From NCBI GenBank assembly GCA_020720185.1, contig DYPB01000044.1, positions 1-17,168 of the forward strand: a DNA stretch of 17,168 nt, in the 5' to 3' direction. Origin of the DNA: Flavobacterium psychrophilum (GTDB lineage: Bacteria; Bacteroidota; Bacteroidia; Flavobacteriales; Flavobacteriaceae). The notes under the pieces were generated by a model. It was not told where the DNA came from. It ran no database searches and saw nothing but the letters and a program-made list of their open reading frames with translations. Position 1 is the stretch's first letter. The number at the start of each line of letters is the position of its first letter. A program made the translations under genes and the position numbers. Shown here one piece after another: positions 1-7,420 of the stretch.

Positions 1-84
1 TGTATCTACCAAGAACCATTTTGCAGGGATATAAAAACAACTTGTATCTACCAATAACTATTTTGCAGGGATATAAAACTAACC
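1..84. repeat. Two tandem copies of a 42-bp repeat
   Basis: Copy 1 is 1-42 and copy 2 is 43-84. They differ at five positions (offsets 13, 17, 37, 38 and 42 of the unit) and share the core TTTTGCAGGGATATAAAA. Each unit carries TATCTACC near one end and GGGATA near the other, so a unit can form a weak imperfect hairpin. Copies abut with no unique spacer, so this is not a CRISPR array. The array may continue beyond the left edge. It lies just downstream of the serS stop codon. The period is a multiple of three and the minus strand is open through both units, but no start codon is seen, so I do not call it coding. Confidence 0.85.
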
Positions 85-111
85 TGTTGCTGTGAATAAA
101 TTTTTAGAAAA

Positions 112-1383
112 TTAATCAATCCTATAAAAACCACAATACCTATGTAAAACTTCTGGAATTACAATACCTTCGGGCGTTTGATAGTTTTCTAAAATGCCTG
201 CCAAAACTCGTGGCAAAGCCAATGAACTACCGTTTAAAGTATGTGCTAATTGATTTTTACCATCTTTGTCTTTATATCTTAATTTTAATCGATTGGATTG
301 AAAGGTTTCAAAATTTGATACCGATGAAATTTCCAACCAACGGTCTTGTGCGGTACTAAAAACCTCAAAATCATAGGTCATTGCTGATGCAAATCCCATA
401 TCGCCACCACATAATCTTAAAATTCTGTAGGGCAATTTTAATTCGTCCAAAATATTTTTAACATGTTCAACCATTCCTTCCAAAGCTTCGTAAGATTTAT
501 CAGGATGCTCAATTCTTACAATTTCGACTTTGTCAAATTGATGTAAACGGTTCAAACCCCGAACATGAGCCCCCCAACTTCCAGCCTCCCGACGGAAACA
601 TGGGGTGTAACCAGTAGCTAAAACTGGGAGTTCGTTTTCGTTTAAAATCACATCTCTAAAAATGTTAGTAACAGGCACTTCCGCAGTTGGAATCAAATAT
701 AAATCGTCCTTGGCATCGTGGTACATTTGCCCCTCTTTATCAGGCAATTGCCCAGTTCCATAAGCCGAAGCCTCGTTTACCAAATGCGGCACTTGGTATT
801 CTTTATAGCCAGCAGCTGTATTTTTATCTAAAAAATAAGAAATTAATGCTCGTTGCAATTTTGCCCCTTTGTCTTTATAAACAGGAAATCCTGGAGCAGT
901 AATTTTAGTCCCCAATTCAAAATCTATGATGTCGTATTTTTTGATTAACTCCCAATGTGGCAATGCTCCATCGTGCAGTTTTGGAATTTCACCACTTTCA
1001 AAAACATTCAGATTATCATCGGCAGATTTTCCATTTGGAACTAAATCCGCAGGTAAATTTGGAAGAGTATATAGTTTTTGGGTCAAATCGTTTGCCAAAA
1101 CAGTAACTTTTTCTGACAACTCCTTCCCTCCTTCTTTCAATAAAGCTACTTTTTGTTTCAAAATTTCGGCTTTTTGTTTCTCGCCATTTTTTATTAAATT
1201 GCCAATTTCTTTAGATAAATTATTGGCTTTAGATAAATTGTTGTCTAATGCAACTTGGCTTGCCCGACGGGTTTCATCTAATAAAATAACTTCGTCAACG
1301 GTTTGTGTCGCGTCTAAATTTCGTTTTGCAAGTGCTGCAATAACTTTCTCTCTATTTTCTCTTATGAATGTAATTTGTAACAT
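112..1383 (-). CDS. serS: Seryl-tRNA synthetase
   Basis: Class II aminoacyl-tRNA synthetase that charges tRNA-Ser (and tRNA-Sec where present) with serine in the cytoplasm. The 423-residue length is normal for the bacterial family. Residues about 30-100 are the charged, helical N-terminal arm that forms the antiparallel coiled coil contacting the tRNA long variable arm. The catalytic core shows TAEVP (233-237), motif 2 FRREAGSWG (263-271) followed by HQFDKVE (281-287), and motif 3 NGSSLALPRVLAGILEN (384-400) with its class-defining Arg. The ATG is followed by LQITFIREN, the usual SerRS beginning, so the start is secure. It is divergent from the GH3 gene; a TAAATTTG -7 box lies 24-31 bases upstream. 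No lesion is visible. Confidence 0.98.
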   Translation of the reverse strand: MLQITFIRENREKVIAALAKRNLDATQTVDEVILLDETRRASQVALDNNLSKANNLSKEIGNLIKNGEKQKAEILKQKVALLKEGGKELSEKVTVLANDLTQKLYTLPNLPADLVPNGKSADDNLNVFESGEIPKLHDGALPHWELIKKYDIIDFELGTKITAPGFPVYKDKGAKLQRALISYFLDKNTAAGYKEYQVPHLVNEASAYGTGQLPDKEGQMYHDAKDDLYLIPTAEVPVTNIFRDVILNENELPVLATGYTPCFRREAGSWGAHVRGLNRLHQFDKVEIVRIEHPDKSYEALEGMVEHVKNILDELKLPYRILRLCGGDMGFASAMTYDFEVFSTAQDRWLEISSVSNFETFQSNRLKLRYKDKDGKNQLAHTLNGSSLALPRVLAGILENYQTPEGIVIPEVLHRYCGFYRID

Positions 1384-1406
1384 TTTGTTGTTGTTTTTTA
1401 TTCGAG

Positions 1407-1414
1407 CAAATTTA
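1407..1414 (-). promoter_or_regulatory. Putative -7 box of serS
   Basis: On the minus strand this reads TAAATTTG, matching the Bacteroidota -7 consensus TAnnTTTG, and lies 24 bases before the serS ATG. No TTG is found at the usual -33 distance, so the call rests on one box. Confidence 0.45.
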
Positions 1415-1463
1415 ATCTTTTTTTTAAGATGAGAATATTTTTATTTACTTCAGAAAAAAATAC

Positions 1464-1471
1464 TACTTTTG
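1464..1471 (+). promoter_or_regulatory. Putative -7 box of the GH3 gene
   Basis: TACTTTTG matches TAnnTTTG and ends 25 bases before the GH3 ATG. The upstream region has only T-rich sequence at -33 and no exact TTG. Together with the serS box, it makes 1384-1496 a divergent promoter region. Confidence 0.4.
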
Positions 1472-1496
1472 AGAAGTAATTATCATTTCGTTTTTT

Positions 1497-2990
1497 ATGT
1501 CTATCAAACAAATTCTTGCTAAAATTTTTGCCAAAAATATTGTCTATCAAACCCAAAAATGGGCAAATAATCCTGTAAAAACGCAACAGAAAGTTTTTAA
1601 AAACCTCATCAAACAAGCACGGCATACACAATTTGGCAGGGATCATCATTTTTTAACTATTAAGAATTTTGATGATTTTGCAAAACAAGTTCCTATTCGT
1701 GATTATGAAGGTTTAAAGCCCTATATTGAACAGGTTGTAGCAGGAAAAGAGGATGTTTTATGGGCAGGAAAACCAATTTATTTTGCCAAAACCAGTGGCA
1801 CCACAAGCGGGTCAAAATACATTCCAATTACCGCCGATTCGATGCCATTTCATATAAAGGCTGCCCGAAATGCCATTTTACATTATATGAACGAAACCAA
1901 AAACACCAGTTTTGTTGATGGAAAAATGATTTTTTTGCAAGGAAGCCCTATTCTCGAAACCAAAAATGGCATCAAATTAGGACGATTATCAGGAATTGTG
2001 GCTCATTTTGTTCCTAAATATTTACAAAAAAACAGAATGCCAAGCTGGCAAACCAACTGTATTGATGATTGGGAGACAAAAGTAAATGCCATTGTAGAAG
2101 AATCTTTTAATCAGAATATGACCGTAATATCAGGCATACCCAGTTGGGTTCAAATGTATTTTGAGAAATTAAAAGAAAAAACACATCTACCTGTTGGCGA
2201 ATTATTTAAAAACTTCAATCTATTTATTTATGGCGGTGTAAATTACGAACCCTATCGAGCCAAATTTGAAGAGTTAATTGGTAGAAAGGTTGATTCTATT
2301 GAGTTGTTTCCTGCCTCCGAAGGTTTTTTTGCTTATCAGGATACTCAAAAAGAAAAAGGAATGTTACTGTTACTAAACGCAGGAATTTTTTATGAATTTA
2401 TAAAATCAGACGAATTTATTGCCACTTCAGCTGTTGAGAATTGTAAAAGATACACTATTGGCGAGGTAGAACATGGGGTAAATTATGTTTTAATTATCTC
2501 AACAAATGCAGGCTTGTGGGGTTATAATATTGGCGATACGGTTCAATTTACTTCATTACAACCGTATCGGGTAATTGTTTCAGGAAGAATAAAACATTTT
2601 ATTTCGGCTTTTGGTGAACATGTTATCGGCAAAGAAGTTGAGCAAGCATTAGCCGCTGCAATAATCGGAACCAATATTAGTGTAAACGAATTTACGGTTG
2701 CTCCACAAATTACCCCAAAAGAAGGTTTACCTTATCATGAATGGTTTATAGAATTTGGTAATGAACCCGAAAATTTAGAAGCATTTGCATTAAAAATAAA
2801 CCACGCCATGCAACAACAAAACAGTTATTACGACGATTTAATTGTTGGCAAAGTGCTTCAAAGTCTTATCATTACAAGAGTGCAAGCAAATGGTTTTCAG
2901 GATTATATGAAATACATAGGAAAATTAGGTGGACAAAACAAGATACCTCGACTGAGCAACGACCGTAGGATAGTTTCTTTTTTTGAATAG
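1497..2990 (+). CDS. GH3 auxin-responsive-promoter family protein (acyl-adenylate-forming, probable amidosynthetase)
   Basis: The 497-residue protein belongs to the GH3 branch of the ANL (acyl/AMP-forming) superfamily. Plant GH3 enzymes adenylate a carboxylic acid such as auxin or jasmonate and join it to an amino acid. Bacterial members are common in Bacteroidota, but their substrates are unknown to me. Visible signatures are the Ser/Thr/Gly-rich ATP loop AKTSGTTSGSKYIP (97-110), a mid-protein YGGVNYEPYRAKFEE segment, FPASEGFFAYQ at the nucleotide site, and a C-terminal domain with HFISAFGEHVIGKEVE. No signal peptide or membrane segment is seen, so it is cytoplasmic. It is transcribed alone, divergently from serS and convergently with the thioesterase. 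The family call is strong; the amino acid and acyl substrates cannot be read from the sequence. Confidence 0.9.
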   Translation: MSIKQILAKIFAKNIVYQTQKWANNPVKTQQKVFKNLIKQARHTQFGRDHHFLTIKNFDDFAKQVPIRDYEGLKPYIEQVVAGKEDVLWAGKPIYFAKTSGTTSGSKYIPITADSMPFHIKAARNAILHYMNETKNTSFVDGKMIFLQGSPILETKNGIKLGRLSGIVAHFVPKYLQKNRMPSWQTNCIDDWETKVNAIVEESFNQNMTVISGIPSWVQMYFEKLKEKTHLPVGELFKNFNLFIYGGVNYEPYRAKFEELIGRKVDSIELFPASEGFFAYQDTQKEKGMLLLLNAGIFYEFIKSDEFIATSAVENCKRYTIGEVEHGVNYVLIISTNAGLWGYNIGDTVQFTSLQPYRVIVSGRIKHFISAFGEHVIGKEVEQALAAAIIGTNISVNEFTVAPQITPKEGLPYHEWFIEFGNEPENLEAFALKINHAMQQQNSYYDDLIVGKVLQSLIITRVQANGFQDYMKYIGKLGGQNKIPRLSNDRRIVSFFE

Positions 2991-3036
2991 ATGAAAGAAT
3001 GATTTTAGAGTAGCAACAAGTTTGGGTTTATACCAA

Positions 3037-3546
3037 TTATACAAACAAGGCTTTTAACTCAGTAGCTTCGTTAGGTTTTAATTTTCCAGCAAGCACTAAA
3101 CTTAATTGTTTGCGACGAAGAGCGGCGTCAAATCGTTCTTTTTCAAGATTTGTTATTGGAATAATTTCAGGAACCTGAACAGGACTGCCAAATTCATCAA
3201 CAGCTACGAAAGTATAAATAGCCTCATTGGCTTTTGTTCTCAATCCAGATTCTCTATCTTCAATCCAAACATCAATAAAAATTTCCATTGATGTTCTAAA
3301 ACTTCTTGAAACCTTTGCCTCAACAGTAACTACGCTACCTAAAGCAATAGCTTTATTAAAAGCCACATGATTTACAGATGCTGTAACGGCAATTCTACGA
3401 GAATGTCTTCTGGCTGCAATACTGGCCGCTCTATCCATTCTGGCTAATAATTCGCCACCAAAAAGATTGTTCAAAGGATTAGTTTCGCTTGGCAAAACCA
3501 AATCAGTTAATATTGTTAAAGATTCCGATGGGTTTTTAGGAGCCAT
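3037..3546 (-). CDS. Acyl-CoA thioesterase (hotdog fold, YciA/BACH type)
   Basis: Hydrolyses acyl-CoA to free fatty acid and CoA in the cytoplasm. The 169-residue single-hotdog protein shows the family pattern in order: a beta strand with VLPSETNPLNNLFGG (17-31), then a helix with ARMDRAASIAARRH (35-48), then VTASVNHVAFNKAI (54-67) and RSFRTSMEIFIDVW (81-94). Asn23 and Asp38 are at the places expected for active-site residues of this family. The ATG at 3546 gives the usual short N-terminus before the hotdog strand. It is the second gene of a minus-strand pair, starting 13 bases after the stop of the SPOR-domain protein, so the two are probably cotranscribed. The chain-length preference is unknown. 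Confidence 0.92.
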   Translation of the reverse strand: MAPKNPSESLTILTDLVLPSETNPLNNLFGGELLARMDRAASIAARRHSRRIAVTASVNHVAFNKAIALGSVVTVEAKVSRSFRTSMEIFIDVWIEDRESGLRTKANEAIYTFVAVDEFGSPVQVPEIIPITNLEKERFDAALRRKQLSLVLAGKLKPNEATELKALFV

Positions 3547-3559
3547 ACTTGTTTTATAC

Positions 3560-4519
3560 TTATTGAATTAAAACCCAAGCGTCTAGGTTTTGAGAGTTTT
3601 CTATATCAAATTCGGCAATTTTAGCCTCATTATAAGTGGCATAACTATTATAAACAACAGGAAATGAGGCGTTTTCATTTACTGGCAATACTTTCGCATT
3701 ATAACCTAATTTTATTAAATGATTAGCTTCTTTTTGTGCATTTTCCTGATTTTTAAAAACTCCTGAAACCACATGATAATTCATTTTTGGAACCACAACA
3801 GAAGTTTTACTTCTATCATTTACAATATTTTTTTCTAATGGATTTGATATAAAAAAAGTTGCCGTTTGAATTTTATTGTCTATTTGTTTTTGAACTTTTT
3901 TATCAATAGCATATTCTTGTTTTTCAAAACTATTAGCATACAAATAATTAGCTCCAATAGTACCTAACCCACCAGAGATTAATAAAATAGCAGCATATTT
4001 TAGATAAGGTATATTTATAGGTTTTTCAGGGGCAAATATTATTGTTCTATTATTTTCATTCTCAATCACTTCTTGAAATTCATCTTTTTCATCTACAACT
4101 CTTTTTATCGTTGGCGACACAAATGAATTTAATCCAAAAGAATTGGTTAAATAATTAACTTGAGTATATGGTTCAAAAATAATTTTATTATTTGAATTTA
4201 AATAAAAATCTCCTACATTTTTTATAGAAAATTGACCAAATTCTTCTAATTTTGCATTCCAGTTCTCTACCTCAAAATTGATGTAATTTACTGCAGATTC
4301 ATAAGCAATTCGTTCTGTTTTTATAATATGATTCGCTAATAAACCATCGTTATTTTTAACTAAAGGATTAAAAGAAATTAGTTTTTTTGGTGGATAAAAA
4401 GAGTTTGTATGCTCGTTGTGTTGTGCTGATTGAATTTCTGTTAAAAAAGCACCAAATCCAGGAATCGTAACACATTGGTAACGATATAAAAGTTGCGAAA
4501 TGTAGTTTTCTAAAATCAT
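3560..4519 (-). CDS. HU-CCDC81 and SPOR domain membrane protein
   Basis: A bitopic envelope protein with a DNA-binding-like cytoplasmic part and a periplasmic peptidoglycan-binding part. I place the start at ATG 4519 (319 residues; begins MILENYISQLLYRYQC), because the family starts at this point with a xxLxxYIxxLLYRY pattern; an upstream in-frame ATG at 4558 would add 13 residues that do not look like the family. The N-terminal half resembles the paired bacterial HU-CCDC81 domains (PGFGAFL, ISFNPLVKNNDGLLANHI, then a second domain containing FGQFSIKNVGDFYLN). A hydrophobic segment (YLKYAAILLISGGLGTIGAN) follows, then a linker, then a C-terminal SPOR domain beginning YHVVSGVFKNQENAQKEA. SPOR domains bind denuded septal peptidoglycan. 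It is first in an operon with the thioesterase and has a canonical promoter at 4595-4623. Confidence 0.88.
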   Translation of the reverse strand: MILENYISQLLYRYQCVTIPGFGAFLTEIQSAQHNEHTNSFYPPKKLISFNPLVKNNDGLLANHIIKTERIAYESAVNYINFEVENWNAKLEEFGQFSIKNVGDFYLNSNNKIIFEPYTQVNYLTNSFGLNSFVSPTIKRVVDEKDEFQEVIENENNRTIIFAPEKPINIPYLKYAAILLISGGLGTIGANYLYANSFEKQEYAIDKKVQKQIDNKIQTATFFISNPLEKNIVNDRSKTSVVVPKMNYHVVSGVFKNQENAQKEANHLIKLGYNAKVLPVNENASFPVVYNSYATYNEAKIAEFDIENSQNLDAWVLIQ

Positions 4520-4594
4520 ACGAGTTTTTTTATTTAGATAATAAATTGTAATTAGCACAAAATCAGTGCCTTTAACTAAAAAGGATATGTACTA

Positions 4595-4623
4595 CAAAGG
4601 TATAAAAAAAACATAAAAAACAA
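4595..4623 (-). promoter_or_regulatory. Canonical Bacteroidota promoter for the SPOR/thioesterase unit
   Basis: On the minus strand, TTG (4621-4623) is followed after 18 bases by TACCTTTG (4595-4602), matching TTG-N17-23-TAnnTTTG. Transcription would start near 4588, giving a leader of about 70 bases to the ATG at 4519. Confidence 0.65.
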
Positions 4624-4626
4624 AAC

Positions 4627-4657
4627 TTATTAACAATTTTTATTTTTTTGTTAATAA
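4627..4657. promoter_or_regulatory. Perfect 10-bp inverted repeat upstream of dprA
   Basis: TTATTAACAA (4627-4636) and TTGTTAATAA (4648-4657) are exact reverse complements separated by 11 T-rich bases. The site ends 20 bases before the dprA ATG and sits beside the -33 of the divergent SPOR promoter. It could be an operator for a dimeric regulator or an mRNA leader hairpin. The high AT content makes chance occurrence possible. Confidence 0.45.
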
Positions 4658-4677
4658 AACTAATTTGAGCCTAATCC

Positions 4678-5787
4678 ATGAGCCTAAACGACCAAGAATT
4701 ATTTTATTTACTTGCACTTCAAAAAATAGAAGGTGTGGGAGATATTGTTGCAAAAAAATTATTAATAAATTGTGGTTCTGCCCAAGCAATTTTTAGCGAA
4801 AAACCTTCAAAATTATTAGCCATAGATGGGATAGGAACAGTTTTATTAAAAAAATTAAAAGATAAAACTGTTTTTGAAAAAGCCGAAAAAGAATTAAAAT
4901 ACATTAATGAAAATAAGATAAATTTTTGCTTTTTTCAGGACGAAAATTATCCTGAAAAATTAAAACATTGTATGGATAGTCCTATTTTGCTTTTCACATC
5001 AGGAAATATTAATGTAAATAAAAAAAGAATAATTAGCATTGTAGGTACTCGGCAGATAACTTCTTATGGAACAGAATTTTGTAAAAAATTAATTGCTGAT
5101 TTAGCTCCACTAGACCCTATAATTGTTTCTGGATTTGCATACGGAGTAGATATTGTGGCACATCAGGCGGCGGTCGAACATAAGTTGCAAACAATAGGGG
5201 TGTTGGCTCATGGTTTGAACCAGATTTATCCTAAAGTGCATAAAAAATATATTTCTAAAATGGAAGAAAATGGTGGTTTTATGACCGAATTTTGGAATGA
5301 TGTTGATCCATTTAAAGAAAATTTTGTGGCAAGAAACCGAATTGTTGCAGGAATGAGCGAGGCAACTATTGTTATTGAATCGGCAGAAAAAGGAGGGTCA
5401 TTAATAACTGCCAATATGGCAAACGATTATAATAGAGATGTTTTTGCAGTACCTGGCAGAATATCAGACAAATACAGTCAGGGTTGCAATGATTTAATTA
5501 AAACACAAAAAGCAAATTTATTAACTTCAGCAGCCGATTTAGTTTATATGTTAAACTGGGATATTGAAAAAGATACTCTAAAAACAGTGCAAAAACAATT
5601 ATTTGTTGTTTTAACCGATGAGGAGCAAAAAATATATAATTATCTTATTAAAAACGGAAAACAATTATTAGACATCCTTGCGTTAGAGTGCGATTTTCCT
5701 GTTTATAAAATATCAGGAATATTGTTAAATATGGAGCTTAAAGGAGTAATTAGACCATTGCCAGGTAAATTATTTGAAGGAATATAA
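4678..5787 (+). CDS. dprA: DNA-processing protein DprA (Smf)
   Basis: Binds incoming single-stranded DNA during natural transformation, protects it and loads RecA onto it. The 369-residue length is normal. Residues about 12-60 form a helix-hairpin-helix-like region (IEGVGDIVAKKLL, IDGIGTVLLKKL). The Rossmann-like core shows SIVGTRQITSYG (120-131), SGFAYGVDIVAH (151-162), HGLNQIYP (178-185), FVARNRIVAGMSEA (216-229), EKGGSLITA (237-245) and FAVPG (256-260). The C-terminus, about 310-369, fits the winged-helix DprA domain. The ATG at 4678 is the first in frame and gives the usual MSxxxxxYxLAL start. recA follows on the same strand after 78 bases, so DprA lies beside its known partner. No exact -7 box is seen; CTAATTTG near 4659 is one base short of the consensus. 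Confidence 0.96.
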   Translation: MSLNDQELFYLLALQKIEGVGDIVAKKLLINCGSAQAIFSEKPSKLLAIDGIGTVLLKKLKDKTVFEKAEKELKYINENKINFCFFQDENYPEKLKHCMDSPILLFTSGNINVNKKRIISIVGTRQITSYGTEFCKKLIADLAPLDPIIVSGFAYGVDIVAHQAAVEHKLQTIGVLAHGLNQIYPKVHKKYISKMEENGGFMTEFWNDVDPFKENFVARNRIVAGMSEATIVIESAEKGGSLITANMANDYNRDVFAVPGRISDKYSQGCNDLIKTQKANLLTSAADLVYMLNWDIEKDTLKTVQKQLFVVLTDEEQKIYNYLIKNGKQLLDILALECDFPVYKISGILLNMELKGVIRPLPGKLFEGI

Positions 5788-5824
5788 ATTTAACATCTTT
5801 TTTAATTTCAATAAATAAATTTTG

Positions 5825-5832
5825 TATGTTTG
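5825..5832 (+). promoter_or_regulatory. Putative -7 box of recA
   Basis: TATGTTTG matches TAnnTTTG and lies 33 bases before the recA ATG. No TTG is present at -33. The box overlaps a short direct repeat, TTTGTATG then TTTGTATC (5821-5836). It suggests recA can be transcribed independently of dprA. Confidence 0.45.
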
Positions 5833-5865
5833 TATCATTATTAAACAAATTATATCATCCAAAAA

Positions 5866-6885
5866 ATGGCAGAAAAAACGAGTTCAGAGAAAGAAGCAAA
5901 ATTAAAAGCACTACAACTTACATTAGATAAGTTAGATAAAACTTATGGCAAGGGAACCGTAATGAAAATGGGAGATAAGGCAGTTGAAGAGGTTGAGACA
6001 ATATCATCAGGATCATTAGGATTAGACCTTGCATTAGGTGTAAATGGATATCCAAGAGGAAGAGTAATTGAAATATATGGACCGGAAAGTTCAGGAAAAA
6101 CAACCCTAACTTTACACGCTATTGCCGAGGCACAAAAAGCAGGAGGAATAGCCGCATTTATTGATGCAGAACACGCTTTTGATAGACATTATGCCGAGAA
6201 ATTAGGAGTTGATATTGAAAACCTTATCATTTCTCAACCTGATAATGGAGAACAAGCATTAGAAATTGCCGAAAATTTAATTCGGTCAGGAGCAGTAGAT
6301 ATTGTAGTTATTGACTCGGTAGCTGCATTAACCCCAAAAAGTGAAATAGAAGGCGAAATGGGCGATTCTAAAATGGGATTACACGCCAGATTGATGTCGC
6401 AGGCCTTAAGAAAAATGACAGGCACAATATCTAAAACAAACTGTACTGTGTTTTTTATCAACCAATTAAGAGAAAAAATAGGTGTAATGTTTGGATCACC
6501 AGAAACAACCACAGGAGGAAATGCTCTGAAATTTTACGCATCGGTTAGGCTTGATATTCGTCGGTCAACTCAAATAAAAGACGGCGAAAATGTTATTGGA
6601 AATAGAACAAAAGTAAAAGTTGTAAAAAACAAAGTGGCACCACCATTTAAAGTTGCTGAATTTGATATTATGTATGGAGAAGGCGTTTCAAAAACAGGTG
6701 AAATATTAGATTTAGCAGTTGAATTTGAGATTGTTAAAAAAGCTGGTTCGTGGTTTAGTTATGGCGAAACAAAACTGGGTCAAGGGCGTGATGCGGTGAA
6801 ATCATTGATAAAAGACAATCCAGAAATGGCAGATGAATTAGAACAAAAAATTAAAGATAAAATTAAAGCTGATATGGCTTTATGA
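5866..6885 (+). CDS. recA: Recombinase RecA
   Basis: ATP-dependent strand-exchange protein that forms filaments on single-stranded DNA in homologous recombination, DNA repair and transformation. The 339-residue length fits the family. Visible parts are the N-terminal polymerization helix, Walker [10 protein letters not shown] (72-80), IDAEHAFD (99-106), Walker B VDIVVIDS (144-151), the [21 protein letters not shown]1 region, and the L2 loop [20 protein letters not shown] around 200-220. The C-terminus is rich in acidic and basic residues as usual. The ATG at 5866 follows an A-rich leader. The stop TGA at 6883-6885 is followed by a small lipoprotein gene 46 bases on. Confidence 0.99.
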   Translation: MAEKTSSEKEAKLKALQLTLDKLDKTYGKGTVMKMGDKAVEEVETISSGSLGLDLALGVNGYPRGRVIEIYGPESSGKTTLTLHAIAEAQKAGGIAAFIDAEHAFDRHYAEKLGVDIENLIISQPDNGEQALEIAENLIRSGAVDIVVIDSVAALTPKSEIEGEMGDSKMGLHARLMSQALRKMTGTISKTNCTVFFINQLREKIGVMFGSPETTTGGNALKFYASVRLDIRRSTQIKDGENVIGNRTKVKVVKNKVAPPFKVAEFDIMYGEGVSKTGEILDLAVEFEIVKKAGSWFSYGETKLGQGRDAVKSLIKDNPEMADELEQKIKDKIKADMAL

Positions 6886-6931
6886 TGAAAAATCTATATT
6901 TTAAAAGAATAATTAACTCTAAACAATTAAT

Positions 6932-7351
6932 ATGATGAAAAAAATATTTTTATTTATCGTTTTAACATTCGTTCTAAATTCATGTAGCAACGACAAGCAT
7001 GAAGACGAATATGTTTACAATGGCGAAGTTTTGCCAGTTGTATCTTATGTAATGCCAACGACTTATGCCGTTGATGCCGTTTCTACAATTACTTTGAGAT
7101 ATAAAATTCCTACAACCTGCTATGGTTATGATGGAATTTATTACGACAAAAACGGAATGACAAGAACCGTAGGTATTGCAAGCTATCAATACCACAATAG
7201 TTCTAATTGTCAGATAGATGGTGTAAATATTTATGAAGCATCGTTAAATTTCAAACCCATTTTAGCAGGAACTTATACCTTTAAATTTTTTACAGGACAA
7301 AATAGTGCTGGTGTTGATCAATTTGCGACAGAAACCGTTATAGTTCCATAG
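6932..7351 (+). CDS. Small lipoprotein, unknown function
   Basis: The 139-residue protein starts with a lysine-rich, hydrophobic signal and a lipobox, FVLNSC, with the lipidated cysteine at residue 18. The residues just after it are acidic (CSNDKHEDE), which resembles the lipoprotein export signal that sends Bacteroidota lipoproteins to the cell surface. The rest is rich in beta-forming residues, Tyr and Thr, ends in an Ig-like strand pattern (AGTYTFKFF, then ATETVIVP), and has two cysteines (Cys63 and Cys93 approximately) that could pair. Two adjacent ATGs (6932 and 6935) are possible starts. It lies 46 bases after recA, and a strong terminator follows. I do not recognise a named family. Confidence 0.75.
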   Translation: MMKKIFLFIVLTFVLNSCSNDKHEDEYVYNGEVLPVVSYVMPTTYAVDAVSTITLRYKIPTTCYGYDGIYYDKNGMTRTVGIASYQYHNSSNCQIDGVNIYEASLNFKPILAGTYTFKFFTGQNSAGVDQFATETVIVP

Positions 7352-7377
7352 TATTAGTATTTTAGATATGAAAAATT

Positions 7378-7420
7378 AAAAAGATTGAAAAATTGGCTTA
7401 CAGTTTTTCAATCTTTTTTT
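7378..7420. terminator. Bidirectional rho-independent terminator
   Basis: AAAAAGATTGAAAAA (7378-7392) pairs perfectly over 15 bp with 7404-7418 around an 11-base loop. A T run ends it on the plus strand, and the flanking A-rich stretch gives a U-rich tail on the minus strand. It lies between the convergent lipoprotein and plsC genes and touches the plsC stop codon, so it probably serves both. Confidence 0.88.

Noticed and set aside
1..84. CRISPR array
   Set aside because: Units abut directly with no unique spacers, and no cas genes are in the window.
687..1432. Open frames on the plus strand opposite serS (71 and 168 codons)
   Set aside because: They lie antisense inside an unmistakable serS, have Ser/Phe-rich translations typical of reversed coding DNA, and no family resemblance.
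1398..1649. 83-codon minus-strand frame across the serS/GH3 gap
   Set aside because: It overlaps the secure GH3 start and both putative promoters, and its translation shows no domain.
4520..4558. Longer start of the HU-CCDC81/SPOR protein at ATG 4558
   Set aside because: The 13 extra residues do not fit the family N-terminus; MILENYISQLLYRY at 4519 does.
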